Source: Patiria pectinifera (lineage: Eukaryota; Echinodermata; Asteroidea; Valvatida; Asterinidae). Taken from it: 64,000 nucleotides of DNA. The notes beneath the pieces are model-generated. The model saw only the letters and a list, made by a program, of their open reading frames with translations. It searched no databases and had not been told where the DNA came from. Location of the stretch: assembly GCA_029964075.1 (NCBI GenBank), contig CM057142.1, positions 26,166,392 through 26,230,391 of the forward strand, in the 5' to 3' direction. The position numbers and the translations under genes were made by a program. Positions 46,401 to 55,681 of the stretch are shown here, in pieces (positions within the stretch are counted from its first letter, which is position 1; each line of letters starts with the position of its first letter).

Positions 46401-49400
46401 CAAAAAATTAAAAGTTTAAGCCCCACCCCCTTCAAATTGGTTCAATAGTGTGTGGCAATTTAGGCAGAAAAAGCTGAAATTTTAAGTTTAAGCGCCATTC
46501 CGCCAAACGGTTTTCGCGCTTCTCCCCCCGCCACTGTTTGGCAATATCGGTAAAATGGGTGAGGCCGCCAATTTTCAAATTACCATATCTCCACAACTTG
46601 TGAGCCCATTTGTTAAATGTTGGTTACAAAATACAAAATCCAAATTGACCATTATTTTTTATGTCAGAGTTATTTGAAGTATGATGACCTTTTGACCTTT
46701 ATTTTGACCTTGAATTTGACAATGTTGATCACGAGACCCTAAGACGAACTTGGATGGAAATTATACCACACCATGGTTTTTACAAAATATCCAAAAATTG
46801 AGGGGATAGTTTTTGTTGGGTTTCTAGCTCACTTCAAAGTTGGCATATGTGTTGCAAAATGTGATATCCCTAGCAGTGTACTAGTGGATTTAAAGAGGTT
46901 GGGGAATGCTCGAAGACATTTCCGTCATTTTTCGGGTATATGTAGCCTAAGGTGTGATGAAATAAAAACGAATATTGTGTCTGTCATGAAAGGAGTTCAA
47001 AAGGTACTTTTGAGAGCTGTTTTTCAGGTCCTGTTTCGACCCGAACATGCAATTTGTGTAAAAGTCATCATTGGGGGCAGCAAACAAAACATAGTAAATT
47101 GTGATGTAATAAACAGGACTCGTTTATACTACGCTGCATCGGGAGTCCAGTTTATTACGTCATGATTTACTATGTTTTGTTTGCTGCCCCCAACGACGAC
47201 TTGTACACAAATTGCACGTTCGGGTCGAAACACCTTTTGTACTCATTTCATGACAGACACAGTAGTCGTTTTTATTTCATCACACCTTAGGCTACATATA
47301 CCCGAAAAATGATGGAAATGTCTTCGAGCATTCCACAACCTCTTTAAAGCAGGGAACTGTTTTTACCCTGAAATGTGCACATGTACAGAACCGCTCAAGT
47401 GGCGTCTGCAAGTGGATACTACATTCGTTCCGAATTTGAATTGCATAAATGTAACAGAATTATAATCAAGTCATTGCAACTTAATCACAAGTCATACATT
47501 CTCAAGTAACGTAGCAAGCTATTCAAATGAACACAGACAAACACATTTCTCTTGTCAGCATTCATCCCTTGTAACTTGTGCCTTAACTTGATTTGACTTA
47601 TGATTAACTCACTGACAATGCTGGAAAATAACAAGTACGTGTAACTTGTGATTTGCCTTTCAGAAAACTACGACAAATAGAAAATGACTAGACTGCAACT
47701 CTGCAGTGAAAATCACCAGAAAACCACATTTACCATTTCGGATTGGTTGCCAATAGGGATCCACTTCAGGTACTCTGTAGTCACTTTGAGCAATGAAACA
47801 AAAACAAGACAATCACTATATTATTCTCTCTTTTAATATTCTACTTAATAAGGTCCTTTAACCAGTTCGCGCCGGGATAATTTTGACACTGACCGGACCC
47901 AGGCGCGGGATTGTTTTTCATGAACCTCGATGCCAGACGGGTTCAGGCCGTCATCTGCGGGTAGCACACCCTGATATTTCCGGCCTCGCTCGCTCGCTGC
48001 GAGGGGGTTGCAGATAGATACTTCCGGCCTCGCTCGTTGTGTGTTCATCCTTCATCCGTTCTGAATACCGCAAAACCTTTGCGTGTATACAAGTCATCCA
48101 ACGTGAACTGGTTAAATGAAAAATTCCCTCTTAGCTCATGTCTTATATGTGTGGGCATGAAATTTGATTAAACGCTAAGTGCCATCCAATAAGAGCCGAA
48201 TTTAGAAATTGTGAAGCAATCCCCACAAGAAAAGACAAGGCTGTTGATCGTTTTATAGCCATCAGCTCTATCCGCTCCGTTCACAAGTACCCCCTCACCA
48301 GCAAAGAAAGTACAGTTGGGGGTGACCGACCGATGCCATCTTGCCCGACTGCAATTTTGCCGCGACGTGCAGCCGTACCATTGCGTGTACATACAAATCC
48401 CCTGGTGTACGTGCGTCACACACAAAGTACAGAAGGGTGCACGCCAACAAGCTAAATGACCCGCCCATGAGACGTCGTTGCTAGGTAAAAAGGGCGCCTG
48501 AGTGATTCGGATGTAGAGATGTATTTTCCATCAGCCCGAGCTCCCTTCGCGCATCAACTTCAATGCTGACAGCAGCACAGAAGAAAACTTGGTGCATTGT
48601 TAAAAGAGAAGGCGCTTCAAATTTGTTCAGCTCCCCACTGGCTACAGGAAAGAAAGGTTGGTGTGTCATCTGCCTACTCTCTGCATGAGCATTTATAGCA
48701 TAGGTAACAGCCCACCTACTACCTTTAGAGTGTTTGTAGAGTTCGTCAGGGTCTGTTGCATCCTTGTCAGCCCCAGGGTTCTTGGTGCATTTCACTTTGA
48801 GCTGAAACTCAATGGTATCTTCTGCTGTTCCCTCCTCATCACCTGACAAGAGGAATTGTACCAAAAGTAGACAGATGAGGTAGAAATCACTGAGGCAATA
48901 CGTAAATTGGTCCGACTATATATAATGAGTGTCAGTCCCAGCCAGAATTAAGATCTCCCTTCCACCAGTTAAGTCCCTCCCCCTGAAATACCCTCCTGAT
49001 AATCAAACAAACGTGGGTCTGTCTTGATGAGTATCAGTCCTAGCCTGTGAGTAAAGATCCCCCATCCACCAGTTAAGCCCATCCCCTGAAATACCCTCCT
49101 GTTGATACTCAAACATACGTGGTCTGCCTTGATGAGTATCAGTCCTAGCCTGTCAGTAAAGATCTTCCTCCCACCAGTTAAGCCCCTCCCCCGAAATACC
49201 CTCCTGTTGATACTTAAACATCAGTGGATCTAAATTGATGGGTATCAGCCCCAACCTGTGAGTTAAAATTCCCCTTCCACTAGCTAAGCCCCTCCCCTCC
49301 GATATACCCTTCTGTCAAACTTGAACATCTATGGGTCTGCCTTGACGGGTATCAGCCCCAGCCTATGAGCTAAGATCCCACCTCCAAAAAGCTAAGCCCC

Positions 49401-52400
49401 TCCCCTCTAACATACCTACCCTCCTGTCGATACTCAAACATTCGTTGGTCTGCCTTGATGGATATCAGCCCTAGCCTTTGAGCTAAGATCCAACCTCCCA
49501 ACAGCTAAGCCCCTCCCCTCCGATATACCCTCCAGTCAAACTCAAACACCTATGGGTCGAACTCAATGGGTGTCAACCCCAGCCTGTGTGGTACACGTAA
49601 GATCCCCCTCCCACCAGCTAAGCCCCTCCCCTCTAACATACGTACCCTCCTGTCGATACTCAAACATCCGTGGGTCTGCTTTGATGGGTATCAGCCCCAG
49701 CCTGTGTGCCAAGATCTCATCTTGAATGATGGACGTGTTGTTGTACATGAAAACCTTCTCAATGGCCATTGTCGGTACCTATTTTGGGCAAGAAAAAAGA
49801 AGCAGAGATTAAGTGAGATTCAGCATCTTTCAGACAGTTACAATAAACTTATGATCTCTCCTAGGATTTGAGAAGGAACAGATAGAGCATGAGGGTCAAA
49901 TTTGTTTTGCATTTAACGCTCACACTTAAATAGCTGCAGCTGTTGAACATTACATGTAGGTGAAAACCCAGGAAAAAAGTACTCCTTAAACGAAGGTTTT
50001 GACATAATTTTGATATTCCAGCCAAAAATCAGTTCACAATTGTTTTCTTTTCTAATAACAAGTTTATCATTTTATGTCAATCAACAAAATTGTAAACTAT
50101 TAAATTAGTCACATTCATTGTACAATTTAAATTTTCTTCTAAATGACGGCATTTAGAAGTTATGGTGCGTGTGTTCTTAGGCAAGGCACTTTGTCACTAT
50201 TGCTTCTCCCCACACAGGGGTAAATGGGTACCTGTGAGGGCAGAGATGGTTATTGAGGTCAATTCTAGCTGCCTTGCGCCGAAATGGCAGCATCAAGCTG
50301 TATACTACCCAGGAAGCTGAGATTGTATTTGGTATGTTTCATTGGCCCAATGATCAGGGGTAACAACAATGTAAAGCGCTTTGATCTTACTAACCTCTCT
50401 ATAAGAACCTGGTATTATTATTATTATTTTAAGCTGACAATCTTCCTAGGATGTTTTCACACCACTGCTGTCTTTAAAACCAGGTAATTAAGGTTATGAT
50501 TTAAGTCAGGTTCACTATGTTTCGGGATGATTATTAATTGCGTAATTGATATTTATCATTGATTCAAAATTTTGTGACATTTTAGGGAATCATTACAGCA
50601 CTTGATACCTCAGCCAGCAGGATTCTCCTAAACGCATTGGCTAATGCAGCATCGATGCCAACCATGTCGAACTCCATCTCTGTGTCGGTCAGACGCACAA
50701 TGTCAATGTGGAAATTCTGAACAACAAAATGGGAATCGAGGTTCAAGAAGGGCGTAATCTTCATTCCATTTTGTTAGAAACCTTGAATCACCAAATGGCA
50801 CAAAATTGAAATATACGTGTAAGTCGTGTATGCACACAATGTATGAAGCATTGTGTGTAAAAGCAGAGACTGTGAAGCAGATCTCTTAATTAAATGTTTC
50901 AGGATAAGGGGGGAAAACTTGGTGAGGGTTTTGATAAATTCAGAGTACAAGTAGCAAAATTTCAAAATCAGATTTAACAAAATCTAACCTTTCCATTATT
51001 TCTTCTGTCAAATTTCGTGGTGAAGTACAAAGAAATGTTCAAATAAATGATGACATTTCAGTCGTGTATTAAAATATAAGGTAATTATGGTGAAGGGGAA
51101 ATGTGCAATGCTGGGTTATTTGATCTTTATCAAAGGAAAAGTGGACTGCTTGAGTTGTAAAGTGTCAAGAAAATCCAAGTGTTTTTTCAGCACAAATGCT
51201 ACTTATTCTGGTCAGAACTTTGTACAAGTACTATGGCATATACGAAAATAAACATCGGTGAAGGGCAAAACCTAGGTTGATTTACTATGGCATATCTCAA
51301 TGAGATTTCAGGTTTTTTGAAATTGAACACAGGAACATCAGAGAAACTACATCCACTGGCAAGACTCTGAGGACTGGTTCTCCACTGAACCTGAACCCTA
51401 AACTCCCTAGCGTCTTTTACTAGGAACTGGACCAAGTCCATCAAAATCCATCAATCACTGTGCGTCCAATACAAAACTGTACATGACATAATGGAATCCA
51501 CCACTGACGCACTGGTTGACATTCATGGACTTGCTACACATGGCTTTTATCACAATAGCAGTACAGGAAGCTGGGCAAAATCAATCAGATACCCCTAGCA
51601 CTGCTTCAGGCCATCAGGCCCAAGTCCATCAAACTCCATCAATATTTAGTCACGCCAGGCCTTCTGGACCAAGTCCCCCAAAGTCCACCAAAATGGGGGG
51701 ATGGATTTTGATGCAGTTGGGGTGGTTAGCTAGGGTTAATCAAACAGAGTGATGTAGTTCACTGTCGAAGTAGCATTGCTTACAGATCCGTCTGGACTAA
51801 AATATGAACGTACCTCCACAAACTTTTCGTGGTTCCAGCTGTCATCAAAACCCACATAGTTACCAGGAAAATCTGAGCTGTGGGGCTATAAATTGGACAA
51901 ATAAGAACAAATGGTAAATTCAGATACACCAATAATGCCTATCATAATAAAAAAAAAGATGGAACAAATTTCCAACATGTCCAATATTCTTAAGATACCT
52001 CTATGACTATGTTAAACCTTGATCTTGACAGGCAGTGAATATTTGACTGTGAACCGGTCCTCAATTTCTTCTTTTTTTTTTGGTCGCTCTTGTACAGGCA
52101 GTGTAATAAACATGCGCATTGAATGTTTTGGCAATCAATATCTACGGGCCCGTTTCCTATAACTTATAAGGGAATAAAATCCACTTTTATTTTTTGACCT
52201 ACCAAACTAGCTGGCGACATTGAGAACATACAGGTATGTCATAGATAAAGGGCAGGGCTTTGAATTTTAGAGGGAAATTTTTGGGTAAAATGACGATGAC
52301 AACAACAAAGCGCAACACGAAAATAAAGATGGCGATACCCAGCAATGTACCGTGAGCGTGCAAGGCGCGCTGAAACGCACGGCACCAACCGTAAACTGCA

Positions 52401-55143
52401 TAGGAAAATCGTAATTTCTACCCCAAGAAACTGTTAAAAAAATATTTAAAAAGTGTCATTATATTAAAAAGAGACATACTTTAGGATGAAAATGTCATTT
52501 TTGAGTAATAAAAAACACTCTTGACTCTCATTTGATTGAAGCAAAACAGGGGCCCTACTTTACACGATCGCCAATGTTTTTGGGACTTACAAATTCTTAC
52601 CGTGACAAAACTTTGTCTGGTGCCTTACTAACAATTGTCGTTGTGACTTTGTATTCCGGAGATGGGAATCAGACCTAGTCCCAGGCCTACATGTTAAGCA
52701 ATTTCGGACTCTATAAAAACGCAGTGGCTATTGTTATGGCAGCCGTAACACATTTCCCATTTTCTATCGTTACGGTAGACTGCAACTTTTATAAAAACAT
52801 GAGAAGAAAATATAAAATTAGAAGGAAAAAAGTGAATTTGAACGTTATGAAATTCGGACTTTATTTCCCTTTAAAAAAAAATCCTCCAAAGCCTCAGGTT
52901 AGAAAAGGAAAAAAATTCGAGTGCAAAACTGAGATGCGAACCCGCAACCTCGCGGTGCAAAATCCTTCCCTCTATCAACTGAGCTGTCGCATTGCTAGCT
53001 AAAACGTGGGGAAACAAATAATTATATACCTGTGTGCATATCAAAAAAGTATCGTAGAGGGCACTAAGCAACGGCTGCCATAACGATTATACCCAGCAAG
53101 TTTTGAGACAAATGAATTCAAGGTCTGTGTTTGTAGCACTGCTACATGCTACAAGAAATAGTAAGTCGGGTGATACGTTGATGATTTATTCGAATAAGCA
53201 GAGCCACCGTTCGGTCAAAGAACAAGACCAGGGTGTATACTAAACACACTAACTGAAGTGGGTGGTTGTGGCAAGTAGCAAAAAGTGCTACACCATTGAC
53301 ATGTGCACAAATTAAATGCTACACGGTGCTACACGCGTAAATCAAAGGGCGAAAAGGAAGGGGCCGTGGCAAGTAGCAAAAATGTGCTACACCATTGACT
53401 TGTGCACAAATTAAATGCTACACAGTGCTACTCGTGTAATAAATGAAAAGGCGAAAAGTAAGGGGCCGTGGCAAGTAGCAAAAAAAGTGCTACACCATTG
53501 ACTTGTGCACAAATTAAATGCTACACGGTGCTACACGTGTAAATGAAAGTGCGAAAAGGAAGGGGCCGTGGCAAGTAGCAAAAAAGTGCTACACCATTGA
53601 CTTGTGCACAAATTAAATGCTACACAGTGCTACTCGTGTAATAAATGAAAAGGCGAAAAGTAAGGGGCCGTGGCAAGTAGCAAAAAAAGTGCTACACCAT
53701 TGACTTGTGCACAAATTAAATGCTACACGGTGCTACACGTGTAAATGAAAGTGCGAAAAGGAAGGGGCCGTGGCAAGTAGCAAAAAAAGTGCTACACCAT
53801 TGACTTGTGCACAAATTAAATGCTACACAGTGCTACTCGTGTAATAAATGAAAAGGCGAAAAGTAAGGGGCCGTGGCAAGTAGCAAAAAAGTGCTACACC
53901 ATTGACTTGTGCACAAATTAAATGCTACACAGTGCTACACGTGAAAATGAAAGTGCGAAAAGGAAGGGGCCGTGGCAAGTAGCAAAATGTGCTACACCAT
54001 TGACTTGTGCACAAATTAAATGCTACACAGTGCTACATGCGTAAATGAAAGTGCGTAAAGGAAGGGGCCGTGGCAAGTAGCAAAAAAAGTGCTACACCAT
54101 TGACTTGTGCACAAATTAAATGCTACACAGTGCTACACGTGTTATAAATGAAAGTGCGAAAAGGAAGGGGCCGTGGCAAGTAGCAAAAAAGTGCTACACC
54201 ATTGACTTGTGCACAAATTAAATGCTACACGGTGCTACACGTGTAAATGAAAGTGCGAAAAAGAAAGGGGCCGTGGCAAGTAGCAAAAAAGTGCTACACC
54301 ATTGACTTGTGCACAAATTAAATGCTACACGGTGCTACACGTGTAAATGAAAGGGCGAAAAGGAAGGGGCCGTGGCAAGTAGCAAAAAAGTGCTACACCA
54401 TTGACTTGTGCACAAATTAAATGCTACACGGTGCTACACGTGTAATAAATGAAAGTGCGAAAAAGAAAGGGGCCGTGGCAAGTAGCAAAAAAGTGCTACA
54501 CCATTGACTTGTGCACAAATGAAATGATTCACACACTGGTAAACGTAATACGCCTTTGTTTTCATGCCCAATGGCAGGTTACCAGTCTGTAGCATGTAGC
54601 ATTGCTACAGGATTTGTGGTGGGAGTTTCCATGTCTCAAAAGTTGCTCCATATGATAACGATAGCCACTTCGCTATAATTATAAAAATCCTCCAGAGCCA
54701 AAAAAAAAAAAAAATTCTGTAATCTGGCAATTAATTAAATTTATGTAGAATTTTAATTTACAACAACAAAGTGTCGGCTAAGACTAAACGACCATGACGA
54801 CATATGGTTAATAATTAGTGTAGGCCTACCTACCTACTGCTGCACATTAACTGCATGTATAAAAATGATGTAGGGCCAGGGGCCGGGCCTAGCTGCACAA
54901 GTCAATGCAAATTGCAATTTTGTCGTCTGCTACTGCTACTAAAAAGTGCTACAGTGCCAGTACTACATTATACATGTATATAGGCCTACATGTACATTTG
55001 TACGTTAATAGTGTACACGTTTTTTTCAATCCTCCAAAGTTTAAAGATGCATAATTCACAATAATATGGAAAGAGTTACCTACATTGTCTATTTCATGCT
55101 CTAGCATTCGCACACGTGTGCGAGTTTCTTCAATCGCAGCCAT
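40322..55143 (-). CDS. POLR1C: RNA polymerase I and III subunit RPAC1 (11 exons, complete)
   Basis: Exons in order of transcription: 55143-55084, 51885-51814, 50716-50609, 49778-49646, 48842-48723, 47783-47734, 45820-45688, 44256-44137, 43020-42953, 41124-41076 and 40446-40322 (stop TGA at 40324-40322). They sum to 1038 bp, 345 residues plus stop, against 346 in human; every junction is GT-AG with matching phase. RPAC1 is the alpha-like subunit that pairs with POLR1D in the assembly platform shared by nuclear RNA polymerases I and III. Conserved blocks: [40 protein letters not shown], VEEKVx-type [53 protein letters not shown] and VSEAIKILM. The start ATG at 55143 matches human MAA; an upstream in-frame ATG at 55218 would add an unlike extension. 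Introns hold many repeats. Confidence 0.97.
40530..40860 (+). mobile_element. Third copy of the 1079-type element
   Basis: GGTGCGGCGACGCAGC, GATGACTGCAAATGGTGCCC and ACATCATCTTACATTGAAA match 1079-1422. The right end runs into GGATTGAGGTTACATCCTAG, the header type of the CCTCC repeats. In POLR1C intron 10. Confidence 0.65.
41076..41124 (-). CDS. POLR1C: POLR1C exon 10
   Basis: 49 bp, phase 0 in, phase 1 out; acceptor TAAAG, donor GTAAGT. Encodes [16 protein letters not shown], matching human KLKKVVRLARVRDHYI. Confidence 0.95.
41125..42526. other. POLR1C intron 9, first part, with a long inverted repeat
   Basis: Sequence near 41690-41840 (CTACATTTTGATACCCCGTTTG, GCAGTTTGAAAAGTTGCAAA) is inverted at about 41995-42095 (TTTGCAACTTTTCAAACTGC, ACGGTATCAAAATGTAGC). 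With the CAGATTC... pair at 41655 and 42140 this makes a foldback element at about 41650-42150. Confidence 0.6.
42527..42946 (+). repeat. tRNA-derived SINE with ATT-repeat tail
   Basis: tRNA-like head with A box TGGTCCAATGGTT and B box GGTTCGAATCC, then a body with GAGCAAGGCACTTTACC and CAGCGCCTTGAGTACC, ending TGCACTATATAAGACTCCGG and (ATT)n at about 42926-42940. Its tail ends next to the POLR1C exon 9 donor, in antisense orientation. Confidence 0.85.
42953..43020 (-). CDS. POLR1C: POLR1C exon 9
   Basis: 68 bp, phase 1 in, phase 0 out; acceptor AACAG, donor GTAGGG. Encodes (G)[22 protein letters not shown], equivalent to human [20 protein letters not shown]. It sits between a foldback element about 50 bp from its acceptor and a SINE whose tail ends a few bases from its donor. 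Confidence 0.94.
43072..43209. mobile_element. Foldback MITE next to POLR1C exon 9
   Basis: Inverted arms of about 60 bp: TAGACCTAAGACGTAATGAT and inverse, with GCTTTGTT-xACATGTGC pairing inside. Lies 52 bp upstream of the exon 9 acceptor. Confidence 0.8.
43470..43993 (+). mobile_element. TTAA-bounded MITE, family A, uninterrupted copy
   Basis: TTAAAGGGAATGTACAACAT at the left, ATGCTGTATCTTCCCTTTAA at the right, TTAA at 43470-43473 and 43990-43993. A 28-bp near-palindrome sits at 43810-43837. Best reference for the insertion inside 625-1519. Confidence 0.85.
44137..44256 (-). CDS. POLR1C: POLR1C exon 8
   Basis: 120 bp, phase 1 at both ends; acceptor CAACAG, donor GTGAGT. Encodes (A)[20 protein letters not shown], then [19 protein letters not shown], matching human [17 protein letters not shown] and [13 protein letters not shown]. 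Confidence 0.97.
44365..44745 (+). repeat. CCTCCAAAATCCTCC-type dispersed repeat, copy 3
   Basis: Header CCTTTTTGCTAGGCACCATC, ATGAAGGGTACCCAGCCCCT, several CAATCCTCCAAAATCC units, ending GGAGGATTGAGGAGGGTA. The longest copy in the window; in POLR1C intron 7. Confidence 0.72.
44805..45315 (-). repeat. Two tRNA-derived SINEs in a row
   Basis: On the - strand the inner one (about 45078-44805) starts with a tRNA-like head GTGTAGCCTAGTGGTTAGGG with B box GGGTTTGAATCC, and has CCTTGGGCAAGCCACTTCAC and a TTTACTTTTACTT tail. The outer one (about 45315-45080) has GCCTCGTGGTCTGGTGC and GGTTGGAGTCC, and CCTTGGGCAAGGCA. A 200-codon open frame across both is accidental. Confidence 0.7.
45688..45820 (-). 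CDS. POLR1C: POLR1C exon 7
   Basis: 133 bp, phase 0 in, phase 1 out; acceptor CTCAG, donor GTAAGT. Encodes [20 protein letters not shown], then [20 protein letters not shown] and FSPV, the most conserved RPAC1 block. Confidence 0.97.
45821..46888. other. POLR1C intron 6, left part
   Basis: 46118-46190 is a tRNA-like sequence on the - strand (GGTTGTGGGTTCAAGTCTCA), related to the arms of the 23187 foldback. 46375-46760 is AT-rich with nothing recognised. Confidence 0.5.
46889..47349. mobile_element. Foldback element, about 200-bp arms
   Basis: TTTAAAGAGGTTGGGGAATG pairs with CATTCCACAACCTCTTTAAA at the other end; CGGGTATATGTAGCCTAAGG, GGGGGCAGCAAACAAAACAT and their inverses pair further in. 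In POLR1C intron 6. Confidence 0.82.
47734..47783 (-). CDS. POLR1C: POLR1C exon 6
   Basis: 50 bp, phase 1 in, phase 0 out. Encodes (V)[16 protein letters not shown], matching human VYTRHMTWIPLGNQADL. The acceptor is AAAG at 47787-47784; a downstream CAG would lose the conserved V-T-T and shift the frame. Confidence 0.92.
47858..48115 (+). mobile_element. TTAACCAGTTCGCGCCGG MITE, family B, copy 2
   Basis: TTAACCAGTTCGCGCCGG at the left, GTGAACTGGTTAA at the right. It shares the CCGGCCTCGCTCG / TACCGCAAAACCTTTGC words with copy 1 (inverse), though the middle differs. In POLR1C intron 5. Confidence 0.78.
48116..48722. other. POLR1C intron 5, right part
   Basis: 48270-48440 is a copy of the dispersed family also at 22378, 39935 and 58960. 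Nothing else seen. Confidence 0.45.
48723..48842 (-). CDS. POLR1C: POLR1C exon 5
   Basis: 120 bp, phase 1 at both ends. Encodes [20 protein letters not shown], then [19 protein letters not shown], matching human [20 protein letters not shown] and DSSDPNELYVNHK. Confidence 0.96.
48920..49645 (-). repeat. Tandem copies of POLR1C exon 4 end plus donor, in intron 4
   Basis: About seven degenerate units of roughly 105-115 bp. Each repeats the exon 4 segment for [18 protein letters not shown], its GGAGG|GTA donor and about 45 bp of intron (AAGCCCCTCCC). On the + strand the marker GATGGGTATCAGCCCCAGCC, exact in exon 4, recurs with changes near 48927, 49025, 49132, 49237, 49347, 49457 and 49566. The real exon is the rightmost unit. 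Units are not open in one frame and lack acceptors, so they are taken as non-coding. Confidence 0.82.
49646..49778 (-). CDS. POLR1C: POLR1C exon 4
   Basis: 133 bp, phase 0 in, phase 1 out; acceptor AAATAG, donor GTACGT. Encodes [20 protein letters not shown], then [20 protein letters not shown] and YRQE. The 3' part of this exon and its donor recur about seven times in the following intron (see 48920-49645). Confidence 0.97.
50150..50430 (+). repeat. 5'-truncated SINE with ATT tail
   Basis: Body words GGCAAGGCACTTTGTCAC and GTAAAGCGCTTTGATC, with a tail AGAACCTGGTATTATTATTATT, match the 3' part of the 42527 SINE type; no tRNA head is left. In POLR1C intron 3. Confidence 0.72.
50609..50716 (-). 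CDS. POLR1C: POLR1C exon 3
   Basis: 108 bp, phase 0 at both ends. Encodes [20 protein letters not shown], then [16 protein letters not shown], the alpha-type dimerisation core shared with bacterial RpoA and eukaryotic RPB3. Confidence 0.97.
50717..51419. other. POLR1C intron 2, left part
   Basis: AT-rich. About 51248-51286 is a fragment of the end of the 23187 foldback (CGGTGAAGGGCAAAACCTA). Confidence 0.45.
51420..51740 (+). repeat. CCATCAAAATCC-type dispersed repeat, copy 2
   Basis: Header CTTTTACTAGGAACTGGACC, then AAGTCCATCAAAATCCATCA units, ending GGATTTTGATGCAGTTGGGG. It shares the plan of 9170-9360 in the other orientation. Confidence 0.65.
51814..51885 (-). CDS. POLR1C: POLR1C exon 2
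   Basis: 72 bp, phase 0 at both ends, after acceptor TATAG and before donor GTACGT. Encodes [20 protein letters not shown] and KFVE, the conserved DFPGNY-x-GxDD block of RPAC1. Confidence 0.95.
51886..52704. other. POLR1C intron 1, near exon 2
   Basis: AT-rich, no exon or repeat recognised except GACAAAACTTTGTCTGGTGC, which recurs near 60210. Confidence 0.4.
52705..53100. repeat. Left flank of the satellite element, with tRNA-like segment
   Basis: GTTATGGCAGCCGT (52733) and ACGGCTGCCATAAC (53071) are inverted. Between them, 52915-53000 on the - strand is tRNA-like (GACAGCTCAGTTGATAGAGG, GGTTGCGGGTTCGCATC). Words of this flank recur after the array at 54652-54700. Confidence 0.55.
53260..54540 (+). 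repeat. 101-bp satellite array, about 13 units, in POLR1C intron 1
   Basis: Units of 98-103 bp start with GGGGCCGTGGCAAGTAGCAA and contain GTGCTACACCATTGAC, TTGTGCACAAATTAAATGC and TACACGTGTA. The second to sixth units alternate between two variants (TACTCGTGTAATAAATG and TACACGTGTAAATG), giving a 202-bp higher-order period. TGCTACATGCTAC words occur on both flanks. Confidence 0.93.
54541..55083. other. POLR1C intron 1, near exon 1
   Basis: Holds the right flank of the satellite element (CGATAGCCACTTCGC at about 54658) and then AT-rich sequence with TAGGCCTAC words. Confidence 0.45.
55084..55143 (-). CDS. POLR1C: POLR1C exon 1 (start)
   Basis: Encodes [20 protein letters not shown]; donor GTAGGT just inside 55084, phase 0. 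A second possible donor (GTAACT) 4 bases further on would break the frame with exon 2. The start region reads AAAATGGCTGCG, which resembles a YY1-type motif often placed at housekeeping starts. Confidence 0.9.
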
Positions 55144-55501
55144 TTTGATCAACTTTACTGGAGTAACTATCACACAACATACGGACGGAAACGAACCGAA
55201 ACGAGGAACGTTCGACATTGAAAGAGGAAAGGTTAAGATAGTCCATTAATTTTACTTCAATTCTTATTAATTTTACCAAATATAATTTCCTCTAAACACA
55301 CAAATAATCAATTTAATTGAATTCAATTTAATATTTGTACGTTTTTATTTTTCCATATTGACGAAAAATGTATGTTGAAATAAGGAGTAGATTTACGTAC
55401 CACTCGAAACACCCCCTTGAATTAATCGAACCATCCATTAAGAGGGCGGATGATATTTGCAAGGTGGCGGACGGTCGTGGTGCAGAATCCCACAGATCAT
55501 A
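55144..55501. promoter_or_regulatory. Presumed divergent promoter of POLR1C and AP2S1
   Basis: Between the POLR1C start codon (- strand) and the candidate AP2S1 ATG (+ strand). The middle is AT-rich, and each end has a YY1-like ATGGC/GGTGGCGG motif. No TATA box is well placed. The call rests on the layout and is inferred. Confidence 0.45.
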
Positions 55502-55504
55502 ATG
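55502..55504 (+). CDS. AP2S1: Candidate AP2S1 exon 1 (ATG only)
   Basis: An ATG is followed at once by GTAAAA, a usable if weak donor in the phase 0 needed by the exon at 58066. It lies about 360 bp from the POLR1C start in the opposite direction, behind GGGCGG (about 55445) and a YY1-like AAGGTGGCGGACGG (about 55461), which fits a housekeeping first exon. This is inference: with only three coding bases it cannot be proved from sequence, and other ATG-GT pairs exist in 55.5-58 kb. Confidence 0.4.
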
Positions 55505-55681
55505 GTAAAATAACATTTTAATCCTCATTTTGATGTATTTATTTTATTGCTTTCTATGTCATAATGTTTAAGAAACGTATTCTGGAGTTTTGAGCTTTTT
55601 CCTCTTTGTAATAGTCGGTGATTTCCATGAGAAAACATAAACCAATTTTGACAAAATAATTCCATGGTCAGTGTACAAATG

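Noticed and set aside
48920-49645. Extra coding exons of POLR1C
   Set aside because: The exon-like copies have stops and frame changes relative to each other, and no acceptors; the protein is complete without them.
53260-54540. CRISPR-like array
   Set aside because: Units are repeats throughout with no unique spacers, and the window is an animal genome; it is a satellite.
55144-55218. Upstream in-frame ATG for POLR1C
   Set aside because: Adds 25 residues with no counterpart in RPAC1; the ATG at 55143 matches the usual start and family length.
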